Source: Serratia sp. H1w (lineage in GTDB: Bacteria > Pseudomonadota > Gammaproteobacteria > Enterobacterales > Enterobacteriaceae). Taken from it: DNA of 64,000 nt. The stretch spans positions 1 through 64,000 of the forward strand of contig NZ_AYMQ01000056.1 in assembly GCF_000633355.1 (NCBI RefSeq), written 5' to 3'. The first letter of the stretch is position 1. Each line of letters begins with the position of its first letter. Of the stretch, positions 34,804 through 45,166 are shown piece after piece. A program made the position numbers and the translations under genes. A model generated the notes under the pieces. It did not search any database. It saw nothing but the letters and a program-made list of their open reading frames with translations, and was not told where the DNA came from.

Positions 34804-35808
34804 TCCGTGCAGATTACCGTGCTCTTTCAACCAGCGGGCGGTACGGCTGATGCCTTCTTCCAACGACACCTGCGGCTGATAACCCAGCTCCTGCTGCGCC
34901 CGCGTGGTGTTCAGCGTCAGATCGAAGTTGAGTTTAGCTACGCCATAATGGGTCAAGACCGGCTCTTTTTCGCTTTTACTGCCCAGCTTTTCCATGCCAC
35001 GTGCCATCATATCCAGCATCGGGTAGGGCACCGAGCGGATGCGGCACTTCATTCCCAGTTCGTCGATCAGCTGTTGCAGCACCGTGCGCAGCGTGCAGGC
35101 TTGCAGGTTGGAGATATTATAAGCCCGTCCTGAAGGGGTATCTTCCTTCATGGTGGCTAACCACATGGCGTGCACCGCATTATCCAGATAGGTCATATCG
35201 ACCAGCGCATCGCCACCACGCGGCAACAGCAGGCTGCCGTAATGTTTGATCATGTGCAGCAGGCGCGGCAGCATGATCTTGTCATGCGGGCCAAATAGCC
35301 CCTGTGGACGCAGGATGGTGAAGTGGGTTTGCGGGTTGGACAGCGCCAGCTGTTGTACCACCAGTTCCCCAGCGGCCTTACTGCGGGCAAACTCGTTGGC
35401 GTAACGGGCCGGACGGAAGTCTTCATCCACATTGCGGTGATGGTGATAATCGAAGTAAATGGCTGGCGATGAAATATGAATAAACTGCTCTACGCCGTAG
35501 GCCGCAGCCCACTCGCCTAAACGCCGGGTTGCACGGACGTTGGCCAGTTCGAAGGCTTCTTCTGTGCCCCATGGGGAAGTGAAACCGGAGCAGTGCCACA
35601 GCACGTCCACATCCGCCAGCATGGCTTTGGCCTGGGAAGAGATCAGGTTGGTGAGATCGCAATGGATGAATTCGGCACCCAGTTTTTCCAGCAGGCAGCC
35701 CATGGCCTGATTACGCCCGGTGGCACGCACTTTTACGCCTTGGCGGCGGAGATATTCAACGGCGTTTCGGCCTAACCCACTGGTTGCACCGGTGACCAAT
35801 ACCTTCAT
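34798..35808 (-). CDS. ybjS: NAD-dependent epimerase/dehydratase YbjS
   Basis: A 336-residue extended SDR enzyme. The N-terminal Rossmann glycine motif is TGATSGLG; the sequence follows E. coli YbjS ([54 protein letters not shown]). The substrate is unknown; sterol-like 3-beta-hydroxysteroid dehydrogenase similarity has been noted for this group. Start 35808 gives [11 protein letters not shown]; seven extra codons upstream are not conserved. It lies 151 nt downstream of ybjT on the same strand, perhaps one transcript. Confidence 0.92.
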   Translation of the reverse strand: MKVLVTGATSGLGRNAVEYLRRQGVKVRATGRNQAMGCLLEKLGAEFIHCDLTNLISSQAKAMLADVDVLWHCSGFTSPWGTEEAFELANVRATRRLGEWAAAYGVEQFIHISSPAIYFDYHHHRNVDEDFRPARYANEFARSKAAGELVVQQLALSNPQTHFTILRPQGLFGPHDKIMLPRLLHMIKHYGSLLLPRGGDALVDMTYLDNAVHAMWLATMKEDTPSGRAYNISNLQACTLRTVLQQLIDELGMKCRIRSVPYPMLDMMARGMEKLGSKSEKEPVLTHYGVAKLNFDLTLNTTRAQQELGYQPQVSLEEGISRTARWLKEHGNLHGL

Positions 35809-35959
35809 AACGAACTCTATTCTCACCAAAAATCAGGATGCGGGGGGCGTTGTAGCGCGCCCCAGCAAATAAGATGCCATTCTTTCGTGATTTCGTGCGC
35901 TATGCAATCGGAAAGGACCCAACCGCAGCAGCAAACTGTGCGGTTGATCGAGAATTGGT

Positions 35960-37402
35960 CTATTGAGGACGCTGGTTATCGTACTCTTCGGCCAACTGGG
36001 CAATACGTTTGGCCATGCCACGGAAAATAAACAGGTGAGCGGGCATCATGACAAACCAGTACAGCAGTCCGCTGAAACCGGCAGGATGCCACCAGGCGCG
36101 CACATCGAGCTGACGGCGATCGCCCAGGTCCTTGATGCTGAAAGTCAGGCGACCCAGCCCCGGCGCTTTCATCCCGAACATCAACGCCAACTGGCGTAAT
36201 GGCTTCTTGGTGATCACCTTCCAGCCATCGACCAAATCGCCAACTTCCAGAGTGTCACGTTGCGGTCGGCCATAAACGATGCCGTTGCCGATCATATCGT
36301 CCATACGGGCGCGGATCTGCCAAAGAATATTGCCGTAGAAATATCCCTCTTTGCCGCCCAACTGCTGCACGACATGCCATAGCGCCTCACTGGAAGCCTG
36401 CGTTTCCACCTCACAACCTGCATGTTTGGGATAGAAGCCATAGCCGGGGCGCCAGCGGGCCCGGGCTTCAGGATCGTAACCCCAGTCGGCAGAGTCGACC
36501 ACCTCATCTTCGCGGCGTAGCGTTTCCTTCACGGCATCATCAAAGGTTTGTAGCGGCTGTGGGATCAAGGTTTGCAGCGGTTTGCCATCGGCAGGCAAGT
36601 CATGATTCAACCCCTGGATGAGCGCGCTGGCAATTGAAGTTGGCACCGAGGTGATCATGCTGATAAACCAGACCGAGATAAAGCGTGTCGGCAGGGGAAC
36701 CGGGATCAGCCAGCGCTTTTTGCCGCTGATCTTGATAAAACGCTCGAACATCGTTTGGTAACTGATGTACTCCGGCCCGGCGACGTCAAAAATCCGGTTT
36801 TCATGCGCTGGATGTTGCAGCAGCTCGGTCAGGTAGGTGAGCAGGTTATCCAGGGCGACCGGGGAGGATTTTGAACGTACCCAGCGCGGTGGCGTCAGGA
36901 TTGGCAGGTTGTAGACCATATCGCGCATGATCTCGAACGCGGCAGAGCCAGGGCCAACCACGATACTGGCGCGTAGTTCGGTGACCGGGATACCGCTTTG
37001 GCGCAGGATCTCACCGGTCAGTTTACGGGCGATGAGGTGAGGGGAACTGTCGCCCTCGGGTTGCAGCGCGCCAAGGAAAATGACCTGTTTGACGGTAGAT
37101 CCTCGCAGGGCATCGCGCAGATTCTCTGCTGCCTGACGTTCCTTTTCGATAAAGTCATCGCCATCGCCCATCCCGTGGATCAGGTAGTAAACGGCATCGA
37201 TCTGCCAGAGCGCTGCCGTGAGCGTTTCCGGACGATAGACATCCACGTAACGGCAGTTCACGTGCGGCCAATTTTGCTCTTCCAACCATTCAATACGGCG
37301 CGCTGCGGCGGTGATCTCGTGGCCCTGCTCGGTCAGGCGAGGGATCAGGTGCTGGCCGATATAACCGCTGGCGCCAAGAACCAGAATACGTTGGGAAGTC
37401 AT
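35960..37402 (-). CDS. ybjT: SDR-type protein YbjT with DUF2867 domain
   Basis: A 480-residue protein: N-terminal atypical SDR domain ([11 protein letters not shown] nucleotide motif, about residues 1-290) followed by a DUF2867 domain ([48 protein letters not shown] at the C-terminus, one membrane-like segment). It matches E. coli YbjT (476). Function is unknown. It shares its strand with ybjS and diverges from the DUF1294 gene. Confidence 0.92.
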   Translation of the reverse strand: MTSQRILVLGASGYIGQHLIPRLTEQGHEITAAARRIEWLEEQNWPHVNCRYVDVYRPETLTAALWQIDAVYYLIHGMGDGDDFIEKERQAAENLRDALRGSTVKQVIFLGALQPEGDSSPHLIARKLTGEILRQSGIPVTELRASIVVGPGSAAFEIMRDMVYNLPILTPPRWVRSKSSPVALDNLLTYLTELLQHPAHENRIFDVAGPEYISYQTMFERFIKISGKKRWLIPVPLPTRFISVWFISMITSVPTSIASALIQGLNHDLPADGKPLQTLIPQPLQTFDDAVKETLRREDEVVDSADWGYDPEARARWRPGYGFYPKHAGCEVETQASSEALWHVVQQLGGKEGYFYGNILWQIRARMDDMIGNGIVYGRPQRDTLEVGDLVDGWKVITKKPLRQLALMFGMKAPGLGRLTFSIKDLGDRRQLDVRAWWHPAGFSGLLYWFVMMPAHLFIFRGMAKRIAQLAEEYDNQRPQ

Positions 37403-37554
37403 TGCGCTGCCTTATTTTAATGATGTTGGTGTGAGCGTAAATTATAGGATGCCAAATTAGCAGGGTAATTGCACTTTTTGCATGGATATCAGGAGTTGCA
37501 TCTGCACGGTGGGCAGTTCACACTACGCAGCGTTCAAGCAACGAGCCATGTCCG

Positions 37555-37902
37555 ATGAAACTCAATTCCCTGTGTTACTTCCTGCTGCTAATTGCCCTGG
37601 CTGGCAGCCTGTGTTTTCCCGCTCCGCTGTGGACCTGGTTACTGCTGGTAAACCTGCTGACCCTGCTGATCTACGGCGTAGATAAATTGGCTGCCTGCAA
37701 AAGTTGGCAACGGGTGCCGGAAATCACTCTGTTGCTGTTCGGCGTGCTGGGCGGTTGGATCGGCGCGATTGTGGCGCAACGGCTATTTCGCCATAAAACG
37801 CAGAAACAACCGTTCAAAACCTATTTTATTCTTAGTGTCGTGCTGAATTTGCTGTTGGTACTGGCTGTAGGCTACTGGCTCTATGGCCGGATGGTGGTTT
37901 GA
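37555..37902 (+). CDS. DUF1294 family membrane protein
   Basis: A 115-residue protein with three or four hydrophobic helices and the DUF1294 core YGVDKLAACKSWQRVPEITLLLFGVLGGWIGA. DUF1294 domains occur alone or fused to cold-shock domains; function unknown. ATG 37555 has no strong ribosome-binding site. The gene is not part of the E. coli locus; a palindromic repeat follows directly. Confidence 0.82.
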   Translation: MKLNSLCYFLLLIALAGSLCFPAPLWTWLLLVNLLTLLIYGVDKLAACKSWQRVPEITLLLFGVLGGWIGAIVAQRLFRHKTQKQPFKTYFILSVVLNLLLVLAVGYWLYGRMVV

Positions 37903-37911
37903 TTTATCAAC

Positions 37912-37933
37912 GGGGTGCCGCATGCTGCGCCCC
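37912..37933. repeat. GCCGCATGCTGCGC palindromic repeat (family B)
   Basis: GGGGTGCCGCATGCTGCGCC(CC): a near-perfect palindrome in the convergent gap after the DUF1294 gene. Confidence 0.65.
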
Positions 37934-37950
37934 GATATCAATAATCTACG

Positions 37951-38944
37951 TTAAGGTTTCTTCTCGCCTTTGACTACCGGGGCATACTCAACCGGTACCC
38001 ACGCATAGCCTTTACCTTCGACACGCACGTGGCCCAGACCAGGGAACGGTAAATGCGCTCCGCCAACCCACAGCTTGTTTTTAGCCGCATCGGCAAACAC
38101 CTTTTGCCGGGTAGCGATCGCCTGTTTGGAATCTGTGTCAAAGTCTACCGCGACTTCAGGCTCGGCAAATTGCAAAGAGTGACTGTGAACGATATCCCCC
38201 CACAGCAGCAGTTTCTGCCCGCCAGAGCTAAACAGGTAAGAGGTATGCCCAGGCGTATGGCCCGGCGTCGCGATCACTTCCAGGCCAGGGAGTAACTGCT
38301 CCCCAGGGCTGTATAGCTTCAACTTGCCCTGTTCAGCATAAGGGGCAACGGCGTCTTGCACCATTTTGAACATCGGTTGCGCGTCCTTGGGAGCTTTGAG
38401 AGCCACCTCCTTACTCAACCAGTAGTCACCATCGGCCTTGGAGGCATAGACGGTGGCGTTAGGAAAGGCGGCTTTACCCTGATCGCTGACGCCACAGGCG
38501 TGATCGGGGTGCAGATGCGTCAGCAATATCGTGTCAACCTGCTCTGGCTGATACCCTGCCGCGCGCAGGTTGCTCTTGATGGCCCCCAACGTCGGGCACA
38601 AAACACTGTGCAGTACCGGCATCAACCAGGACCAGATGCGTTCCGGTGTTCACCAGAAATGCGTTTACTGCCGTCTGTATGCCTGACTTGCTGTCGGTAA
38701 ACATGCGGGCGAACAGCTTTTGCATATCCGGCTCGCTGATGCCGTGGAACAGTTTGCTGTCCAGATTGACGTAACCATCGTACAGCGCCGTCACTTCCAG
38801 GTTACCCAGCATCATGCGATAAAAGCCGGGAGCCTGCGTTTGCTGTTGGGCTGGGGCCGTGGCGGCGCTGGCTGGCAAGGTAAACATCATTCCACTGCTA
38901 GCAAGGGTAAGAGCTAATAACGTCTGGCAAAATTTATGACTCAT
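37951..38944 (-). pseudogene. Secreted MBL-fold hydrolase, broken by 1-nt insertion
   Basis: Two frames together give one metallo-beta-lactamase-fold hydrolase of about 330 residues. The first (from 38944) has a signal peptide (PASAATA) and FYRMMLGNLEVTALYDGYVNLD; the second has PTLGAIKSNLRAAGYQPEQVD, the zinc motif THLHPDHACG and TPGHTPGHTSYL. They meet at about 38598: removing one base (A on the plus strand, T in the gene) turns CFVPDVG into CFGPTLGAIK, the expected family sequence. So a 1-nt insertion, or a sequencing error, breaks it; a translated product would lose both zinc sites. No E. coli equivalent is known to me. It stands 93 nt downstream of the ltaE pseudogene. Confidence 0.85.
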
Positions 38945-38999
38945 AGAGGATATCCCTTCAGGTATTGGAACCAGGCTGAGATTGCTGGCTAGGCGAGAG

Positions 39000-39021
39000 C
39001 CGGGATGCGGGGGCATCCCGG
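39000..39021. terminator. Stem-loop between ltaE and the MBL gene
   Basis: CCGGGATG/CATCCCGG perfect 8-bp stem with a 6-nt loop. A short T-run occurs only on the plus side (GTTTTA); on the minus strand no U-run follows, so it may only partly separate the two genes. Confidence 0.45.
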
Positions 39022-39037
39022 TTTTACTGCAAAAAAC

Positions 39038-40054
39038 TTACGCGTGTTGCTGCAGGAAATCCTGCCACAGATCGACCACTTTTTGCAGATCCTGGCGGCT
39101 AACGTTGAGGTGCGTCAGGATACGGGTCAACGGCCCGGCACTGATTAACACGCCGCGTTCACGCATCCAGGGGCCGAGCTTGGCCGCCAGTTCCGGAGAT
39201 TGACGCAGGTATAGCACGTTGGTTTGTGCGCCCGGTTCGGCGATGTCTACGCCAATATCACGCAACTGCTGTTCGAGCCATTTGGCGTTGTCATGATCCT
39301 CTTTCAGCCGCTCGACGTTGTGCTCCAACGCATACAGCCCGGCAGCCGCCAGAATACCGGCCTGACGCATACCGCCACCGGTCATCTTGCGCCAGCGATT
39401 GGCACGCTGAATAAACTCTTCGCTACCGCATAGCAGCGAGCCGACCGGTGCACCCAAGCCTTTCGACAGGCAAATGGTGAAGGTATCGCAGTACTGGGCA
39501 ATGTCTTTCAGCGGTACGTTCAGCGCTACCGCGGCGTTGAAAATGCGCGCGCCGTCAATATGCAGGGCCAGCTTGTGTTCACGGGTGAACTGCCAGGCCT
39601 GTTGTAGATATTCCAGCGGCAGCACTCGGCCACTGATGGTGTTTTCCAGGCTCAGCAAACGCGTCTTGGCGAAGTGAATATCATCGGGCTTGATGGCGGC
39701 GGCAACCTTGTCTAACGGCAGTGTGCCATCGGGGTTGGCTTCAATCGGTTGGGGCTGAATACTGCCCAGCACGGCTGCGCCACCGGCTTCATATTTGTAG
39801 TTATGCGCCTGCTGGCCAACGATATATTCCTCACCGCGCTGGCAATGGCTCAGCAAGGCTACCAGATTAGCCTAGGTACCGGTGGGCAAGAATAATGCCG
39901 CTGGTTTGCCAGAGAGTCTGACCGCTTCGGCCTGGAGGGCGTTAACGGTGGGATCGTCGCCATACACGTCGTCGCCGACGTCTGCCTGTGCCATGGCGGT
40001 GCGCATCTCTGCGCTCGGTTGGGTAACGGTGTCACTGCGTAAATCGATAAGCAT
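39038..40054 (-). pseudogene. ltaE: Low-specificity L-threonine aldolase with internal amber codon
   Basis: The frame encodes a full-length LtaE (338 codons; E. coli 333), a PLP enzyme splitting threonine and allo-threonine to glycine and acetaldehyde. It begins [14 protein letters not shown] and carries [14 protein letters not shown] and the PLP lysine in CLSKGLGAPVGS. Codon 61, in FLPTGT-x-ANLVALLSHC, is TAG (39872-39874); homologues have Gln there, so one C-to-T change of CAG explains it. Unless suppressed, translation stops after 60 residues and the enzyme is lost. Everything after the stop is intact and conserved, which points to a recent event or a sequencing error. It lies downstream of poxB as in E. 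coli. Confidence 0.9.
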
Positions 40055-40161
40055 ACGGGTCCTTGGTAGCCGATGAGGAAGTGGCTTTTATCATAACCGG
40101 ATTAGCGCGTGGCAAAAGCGGAAAATGCAGGGACAACCCACTTGATTGTCCCCGCTAGGAA

Positions 40162-41883
40162 TTATCGTAACCAATTGGTTTTAGCCAGCTCGACGACTTC
40201 ATCACCCCGGCCATTGATGATCGCGCGCAGCATATACAGGCTGAAGCCTTTAGCCTGCTCGAATTTGATCTGCGGCGGCATTGCCAGTTCCTGTTTGGCG
40301 GTAACCACGTCGAGCAACGCCGGGCCTGGATGGGCCAACAGTTCCTGTAATGCGCCATCCAGTTCGGAGGCTTTTTCGACCCGTATGCCTTTGATGCCTG
40401 CGGCGTTGGCAATGGCGGCAAAGTCCGGGTTATGCAGATCGGTGCCGTCGGTAAGGTAACCACCGGCTTTCATCTCCATCGCCACAAAACCCAGCACGCT
40501 GTTGTTGAACACCACCACCTTGACCGGTAGCTTCAACTGGGCCAGCGATAGAAAGTCCCCCATCAACATGGTAAAACCACCATCGCCGCACAGGGCGATC
40601 ACCTGTTTATCCGGTTCGGTGGCCTGAGCCCCAATCGCTTGTGGCATGGCGTTAGCCATTGACCCATGGTTGAACGAACCGAGCAGTCGGCGTTGACCAT
40701 TCATTTTCAGATAACGTGCGGCCCACACCGTTGGCGTGCCGACATCGCAGGTGAAGATCGCGTCCTCAGTGGCGTAATGGCTGATTTGCTGCGCCAGGTA
40801 TTGTGGATGGATCGGTTGGTTGTCATTGGCGGTTGCCAATCCGTCGAGATCTTTACGCGCTTCCCGGTAATGTTCCAACGCCTTATCCAGAAACTTGCGA
40901 TCGCTTTTGGCTTGCAGCTGTGGCAGCAAGGCGCTGAGCGTCGTTTTGATATCCCCCATCAGCGCCATATTCACCGGGCAATGAGCGCCGATGCTACCGG
41001 GGTTGATATCGATTTGAATAATATTGGCATTGGTCGGATAAAACGCCCGGTACGGAAACTGGGTACCGAGCAGCACCAGCGTATCCGCATTCATCATGGC
41101 GTGGTAGCCGGAGGAGAAACCGATCAGTCCGGTCATGCCGACGCTGTAGGGGTTATCCCATTCAATATGCTCTTTACCACGCAGGGCATGGACAATTGGG
41201 GCCTGCAGCAGCTCGGCTAGCTTGACGACTTCATCATGGGATCCGGCACAGCCGCTGCCACACATCAGGGTGATATTTTTGGCGTTGTTCAGCGTTTCGG
41301 CCAGTTTTTGCAACTCGCTCATCGGTGGCTGCATCAATGGATGCGCAGGCGTATGCCACACCATGCTGGCATCTTCCGGGGCCATTTGCAGGGCAACGTC
41401 GCCCGGCAGCACAATCACCGAGACGCCGCGGTTGAGGATCGCTTTACGCATGGCGATCTCAAGCACGCGGGGCAGTTGTTCTGGATTGGAGACCAACTCG
41501 CAGTAGTGACTGCATTCGCGGAACAGCTCTTGCGGATGGGTTTCCTGGAAATAGCCGCTGCCGATCTCGCTGGAAGGAATATGGGCGGCGATAGCCAGCA
41601 CCGGGACGTGATTACGGTGGCAATCGAACAGGCCGTTGATCAGATGCAGGTTGCCGGGGCCGCAGGAACCTGCGCAGACCGCCAGTTGGCCGGTAAGCTG
41701 TGCTTCGGCACCGGCGGCAAAGGCGGCGACCTCCTCATGACGGGTGCCCATCCAGGCAATGGTGCCCATCCGGTGCAGGCTGTCGCTCAGGCCGTTGAGT
41801 GAATCGCCGGTGACGCCCCAGATGCGTTTTACACCGGCCTGTTCCAGCGTTTTGGCGATCAGCGTGGCTACTGTTTGCTTCAT
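40162..41883 (-). CDS. poxB: Pyruvate dehydrogenase (quinone) PoxB
   Basis: A 573-residue thiamine-diphosphate/FAD flavoprotein that oxidises pyruvate to acetate and CO2 and passes electrons to ubiquinone at the membrane. Seen: [18 protein letters not shown] at the N-terminus, TPP-binding [18 protein letters not shown], and the C-terminal membrane-binding region ([29 protein letters not shown], abridged). Length equals E. coli PoxB (572). Start 41883 gives [17 protein letters not shown]; a few upstream codons are not conserved. E. coli poxB is sigma-S dependent; I could not mark the promoter. ltaE follows in the same direction. Confidence 0.95.
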   Translation of the reverse strand: MKQTVATLIAKTLEQAGVKRIWGVTGDSLNGLSDSLHRMGTIAWMGTRHEEVAAFAAGAEAQLTGQLAVCAGSCGPGNLHLINGLFDCHRNHVPVLAIAAHIPSSEIGSGYFQETHPQELFRECSHYCELVSNPEQLPRVLEIAMRKAILNRGVSVIVLPGDVALQMAPEDASMVWHTPAHPLMQPPMSELQKLAETLNNAKNITLMCGSGCAGSHDEVVKLAELLQAPIVHALRGKEHIEWDNPYSVGMTGLIGFSSGYHAMMNADTLVLLGTQFPYRAFYPTNANIIQIDINPGSIGAHCPVNMALMGDIKTTLSALLPQLQAKSDRKFLDKALEHYREARKDLDGLATANDNQPIHPQYLAQQISHYATEDAIFTCDVGTPTVWAARYLKMNGQRRLLGSFNHGSMANAMPQAIGAQATEPDKQVIALCGDGGFTMLMGDFLSLAQLKLPVKVVVFNNSVLGFVAMEMKAGGYLTDGTDLHNPDFAAIANAAGIKGIRVEKASELDGALQELLAHPGPALLDVVTAKQELAMPPQIKFEQAKGFSLYMLRAIINGRGDEVVELAKTNWLR

Positions 41884-42002
41884 CGTTCCTCCAGTCATTA
41901 TGCAAAATGAGGGGTACTCGCCCGGTTAGAGGCAAACAGAAAGTGTAGAAGGGCATTAGGGGTTACGCTTACCGATATGTGCCCCATCGGGTGATGGGGC
42001 GC

Positions 42003-42272
42003 TAGGCTGTGTCCCTCAATTGACCGTGGTGCCGTCGCAGACACAAAAGCCCGTAATCAAGGCGGAGGGTGCAGGGCCTAGTGGGTCTAAGTTCAAGCCC
42101 GACAACGCTGAGTACGGGCTTTTGGGGCGCGACCCTTCGGGCTGGGGCCATTTGAACGCGTAGCTGGGTTACTCCCTGCTTATTTGGGACCACCAAGCCT
42201 TACAGTTTGTACCTTGCAACGCGTCCAAATGACCCCCAGCGGCGCTCACGTGCAATTGGGGGACACAGCCTA
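42003..42272. mobile_element. 270-bp MITE-like element with 26-bp terminal inverted repeats
   Basis: The ends are TAGGCTGTGTCCCTCAATTG.. (42003-42028) and its mirror ..CAATTGGGGGACACAGCCTA (42247-42272), 26-bp repeats with only three mismatches. TA at both tips suggests TA target duplication. Inside are AAAAGCCCGTA/TACGGGCTTTT (42045-42055, 42113-42123) and CATTTGAACGCGT/ACGCGTCCAAATG (42149-42161, 42219-42231). No transposase is encoded; a 64-codon minus frame spanning most of it is not protein-like. It sits 3 nt after the hcr stop, in the poxB-hcr gap; a separate hairpin GCCCCATC/GATGGGGC (41981-42000) borders it. Confidence 0.8.
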
Positions 42273-42275
42273 AAC

Positions 42276-43280
42276 TCAGGCGAGGGTGACATCGCTGTGG
42301 AGTTGGCAGCTACAGGCCAGCACGTAGCCTTGCTCGATTTCCGCCGGGGTTAACGTCATGGTGCTGCTGGTGGTGTATTGGCCATCGATAATGCGGGTCT
42401 TGCATGAGCCGCAGACGCCAGCCCGGCAGGCGGCATTGACCGGTAACTTGTGGGATTCCAACGCCGCAAGCAGGGTGCTGCCGACCAGCACACGGAACTC
42501 ACGCAGCGGCTGACCAATGCGCAGCGTCAATTGTTCACCTTGCCCATCATCAACTTCTGCTGAGGTGTGAAACTGTTCCTGGTGGAAATTGGCTGCCGGT
42601 ACGCCGAGCCGTAGGCAAAGCTGTTCAACCTGCTGCATGTAAGGGGCAGGGCCGCAGGTCATCACGGTGCGCGAGGCGATATCCGGCACGACCTGTTGCA
42701 ACACCTGCTCGTTGATGCGGCCAGACAGGAAACCGGGCTGTGCATCCTGTTCTGCCATCAACGTCAACTGGAGTTGCGGATGAGCGGCGGAGAGTTGCTG
42801 CCACTGTTCGGCAAAAATCACATCCGCAGGCGTGCGAACGTTGAAGATCACCTTGATGTCACATTGCGGGCGGTTGACTACCAGCCAACGACACATGGAA
42901 ATTATTGGTGTGACGCCACAGCCCGCGGCCAGCATCAGGTAGCGATCGCTTGGGTATTGAACGCAGCTAAACTCCCCTTGGGCATCTGACAGCCACAGTG
43001 TCTGGCCAGGTTTGACCTCTTGCGTCAGCCAGCGCGAGCCGAGGCCATCAGGTAAGCAACGCACGCTGATGCTGATAAAAGGACTCAGGCCGGGCGAAGA
43101 GGAGAGGGTATAGGCACGCAGCGTGTCTTCACTGTCGCGAATACTGACCAACGCAAACTGACCGGGCTGATACGGGTAAAAGTCGTTGTTGATCAGATTC
43201 AGCGTCCAGACGTCGGCAGTTTCCTGGTGCAGGGAATGTACCTGCATCGGGTTGGGGCAAAGTGGGCTGGGTTGGCTCAT
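42276..43280 (-). CDS. hcr: NADH oxidoreductase Hcr
   Basis: A 334-residue flavoprotein that passes electrons from NADH to the hybrid cluster protein. Order: FAD-binding ferredoxin reductase domain (RAYTLSSSPG), NAD-binding domain (AAGCGVTPIISM, TCGPAPYM) and a C-terminal [2Fe-2S] domain (CRAGVCGSC, then a Cys near VLACSC). It matches E. coli Hcr. Start 43280 has GAGGTGCCCC before it; the in-frame ATG 12 nt upstream is less likely. It is 55 nt downstream of hcp and probably in one mRNA. A MITE-like element begins 3 nt after its stop. Confidence 0.94.
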   Translation of the reverse strand: MSQPSPLCPNPMQVHSLHQETADVWTLNLINNDFYPYQPGQFALVSIRDSEDTLRAYTLSSSPGLSPFISISVRCLPDGLGSRWLTQEVKPGQTLWLSDAQGEFSCVQYPSDRYLMLAAGCGVTPIISMCRWLVVNRPQCDIKVIFNVRTPADVIFAEQWQQLSAAHPQLQLTLMAEQDAQPGFLSGRINEQVLQQVVPDIASRTVMTCGPAPYMQQVEQLCLRLGVPAANFHQEQFHTSAEVDDGQGEQLTLRIGQPLREFRVLVGSTLLAALESHKLPVNAACRAGVCGSCKTRIIDGQYTTSSTMTLTPAEIEQGYVLACSCQLHSDVTLA

Positions 43281-43335
43281 GGGGCACCTCAAAACAAACG
43301 GGGCCGCCGCGATGGGCAGCCCCGGAAAATCGGCC

Positions 43336-44985
43336 TTAGCCGAGAAGGGATTGCATGTCCTGCTCTACGGTGGTGACCGAGCGCAGGCCGAATTTCTCAT
43401 TCAGCACCGCTAACAGATTGTCGGTCAGGAAGGCTGGAGCGCTTGGGCCGGTAACGATATTTTTCACCCCCAGCGACAGCAGCGTCAGTAGAATGACGAT
43501 CGCTTTCTGCTCGAACCATGACAACACCAGGCTGAGCGGCAGGTCATTGACCGTTCCGCCCACTTTCTCGGCGAGTTTGACCGCCAGCATCACGGCAGAA
43601 TAGGCGTCGTTACATTGGCCCACGTCCAATAGGCGCGGCAGACCTTCCAGCGTACCGAAGTCCAGCTTGTTGAAGCGATATTTACCGCAGCCCAGCGTCA
43701 TGATCAGGCAATCTTGCGGCACGTTGCGGGCAAAGTCGGTGAAGTAGCTGCGTTCATCACGGCTGCCATCACAACCGCCAACCAGGAAGACGTGGCGCAG
43801 TTTTTTCTGCACGACCAGATCGACGACGGTATCCGCGGCGCTGAGCAATACCTGGCGGCCAAAACCGACGGTGATCAGGTGTTCAATCTCGCTGTAAGGG
43901 AAGCCAGCCAGCTGCTGCGCCTGAGCGATCACGGTGCTGAAATCATCACCTTCCAGATGGTTAACACCTGGCCAGCCAACGATGCTGCGAGTCCAGATGC
44001 GATCGCCATAATTACCGACGTTCGGATCGATAATGCAGTTGGAGGTCATGACGATCGAACCCGGGAATTTGGCGAATTCGGTCTGCTGATTCTGCCAGCC
44101 GCTGCCGTAGTTACCCACCAGATGCGGGAATTTTTTCAGCTCGGGGTAGCCATGGGCTGGCAACATTTCACCGTGGGTATACACGTTGATACCGGTGCCT
44201 GCGGTCTGTTCCAGCAGCAAGCGCAGATCTTTCAGATCGTGGCCGGAAATCAGGATCGCCTTGCCCGCGACTGGGCGCACATTGACCGTAGTCGGCTGTG
44301 GATCGCCAAAGGCGCTGGTTTCACCGCGATCCAGAATGGCCATCACGCTGAAGTTCATTTTACCGATGGCCATCGAGTTGTTAAGCAGGGTGTCCAGATC
44401 GCTCGGTTGAGTGCCCAGCCAGGCCATAAAGGCGTGGTAATCGGCATAGATCTGATTGTCGAACTGGCCCAGCACATGGGCATGTTCCATGTAGGCGGCG
44501 GCCCCTTTCAGGCCATACAGGCACAACATGCGCAGGCCGTGGATATCGTCGCCTACTGCGGCTTTATCGTTATTGAGGGCAAATTGCGCGGCCTGTTGCA
44601 ACAGGGCAGGCATATCGTCACCGGCCAGTTGCAGCTGAGCCAGAGGGTGATCGACCCGTACGCTGGCATCGAGCAGACGGCAGCGAACCGCCAGCGAATC
44701 ACGCAGGGCTATGGTGTCACGCGCATAGCCGATAATGCGTGCGGAATCGAAGTTGACGTTGGTCAGCGTAGAGAAGAAGGCGCGTGGGGAAAAACTGTCG
44801 ACATCATGGTCGATAATCCCCAACGCACGCGCCTGCAAGGCCCAGGCAGACAGTCCTTGCAGCGCCGCTATCAACAGATCCTGCAGGTCTGAAGTTTCTG
44901 CCGTTTTCCCGCACATCCCTTGAGCGTAGGAGCAGCCGTTGCCTGCCGGTGTCCGGATGGTTTGTTCACATTGCACACAGAACAT
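43336..44985 (-). CDS. hcp: Hybrid cluster protein Hcp (NO reductase)
   Basis: A 549-residue iron-sulfur-oxygen protein that reduces nitric oxide to nitrous oxide under anaerobic or nitrosative stress, with Hcr as reductase. N-terminal cysteines C3, C6, C18 and C25 ([19 protein letters not shown]) bind the first cluster; the hybrid cluster ligands lie in [25 protein letters not shown] and [12 protein letters not shown]. Length equals E. coli Hcp (550). NsrR- and FNR-type sites lie upstream, fitting induction by NO and anaerobiosis. Confidence 0.96.
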   Translation of the reverse strand: MFCVQCEQTIRTPAGNGCSYAQGMCGKTAETSDLQDLLIAALQGLSAWALQARALGIIDHDVDSFSPRAFFSTLTNVNFDSARIIGYARDTIALRDSLAVRCRLLDASVRVDHPLAQLQLAGDDMPALLQQAAQFALNNDKAAVGDDIHGLRMLCLYGLKGAAAYMEHAHVLGQFDNQIYADYHAFMAWLGTQPSDLDTLLNNSMAIGKMNFSVMAILDRGETSAFGDPQPTTVNVRPVAGKAILISGHDLKDLRLLLEQTAGTGINVYTHGEMLPAHGYPELKKFPHLVGNYGSGWQNQQTEFAKFPGSIVMTSNCIIDPNVGNYGDRIWTRSIVGWPGVNHLEGDDFSTVIAQAQQLAGFPYSEIEHLITVGFGRQVLLSAADTVVDLVVQKKLRHVFLVGGCDGSRDERSYFTDFARNVPQDCLIMTLGCGKYRFNKLDFGTLEGLPRLLDVGQCNDAYSAVMLAVKLAEKVGGTVNDLPLSLVLSWFEQKAIVILLTLLSLGVKNIVTGPSAPAFLTDNLLAVLNEKFGLRSVTTVEQDMQSLLG

Positions 44986-45002
44986 AATCGCTTCCTTTTT
45001 TA

Positions 45003-45025
45003 AAGTTGCATTTATAATGCTTGTT
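45003..45025 (-). promoter_or_regulatory. NsrR-type site upstream of hcp
   Basis: AAGTTGCATTTATAATGC (then TTGTT) fits the NsrR consensus AAGATGCATTT-AAATRCATCTT, with the core GCATT-TAT-AATGC perfectly symmetric. It is 18-40 nt upstream of the hcp start. Confidence 0.65.
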
Positions 45026-45086
45026 TTGAAGCATAGATCGATGGCGCAACCTTAAAAAGGCTTTTGTGACACAACTTTAACAAAGA

Positions 45087-45100
45087 TTGATTTAGAACAA
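45087..45100 (-). promoter_or_regulatory. FNR-type site upstream of hcp
   Basis: TTGATTTAGAACAA keeps nine of the ten defined bases of the FNR site TTGAT-N4-ATCAA, about 100 nt upstream of the hcp start. Confidence 0.55.
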
Positions 45101-45166
45101 ATTGGCGTGCGGATGGGAATTATTACGATTTTGAATATCGGGCGCAGCGAACCGCGCCCGATATTA

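Noticed and set aside
42002-42196. 64-codon minus-strand frame in the poxB-hcr gap
   Set aside because: It lies almost wholly inside the MITE-like element and its sequence follows the inverted repeats; not a gene.
43714-44892. 392-codon plus-strand frame opposite hcp
   Set aside because: Shadow of Hcp; no ribosome-binding site or domain.
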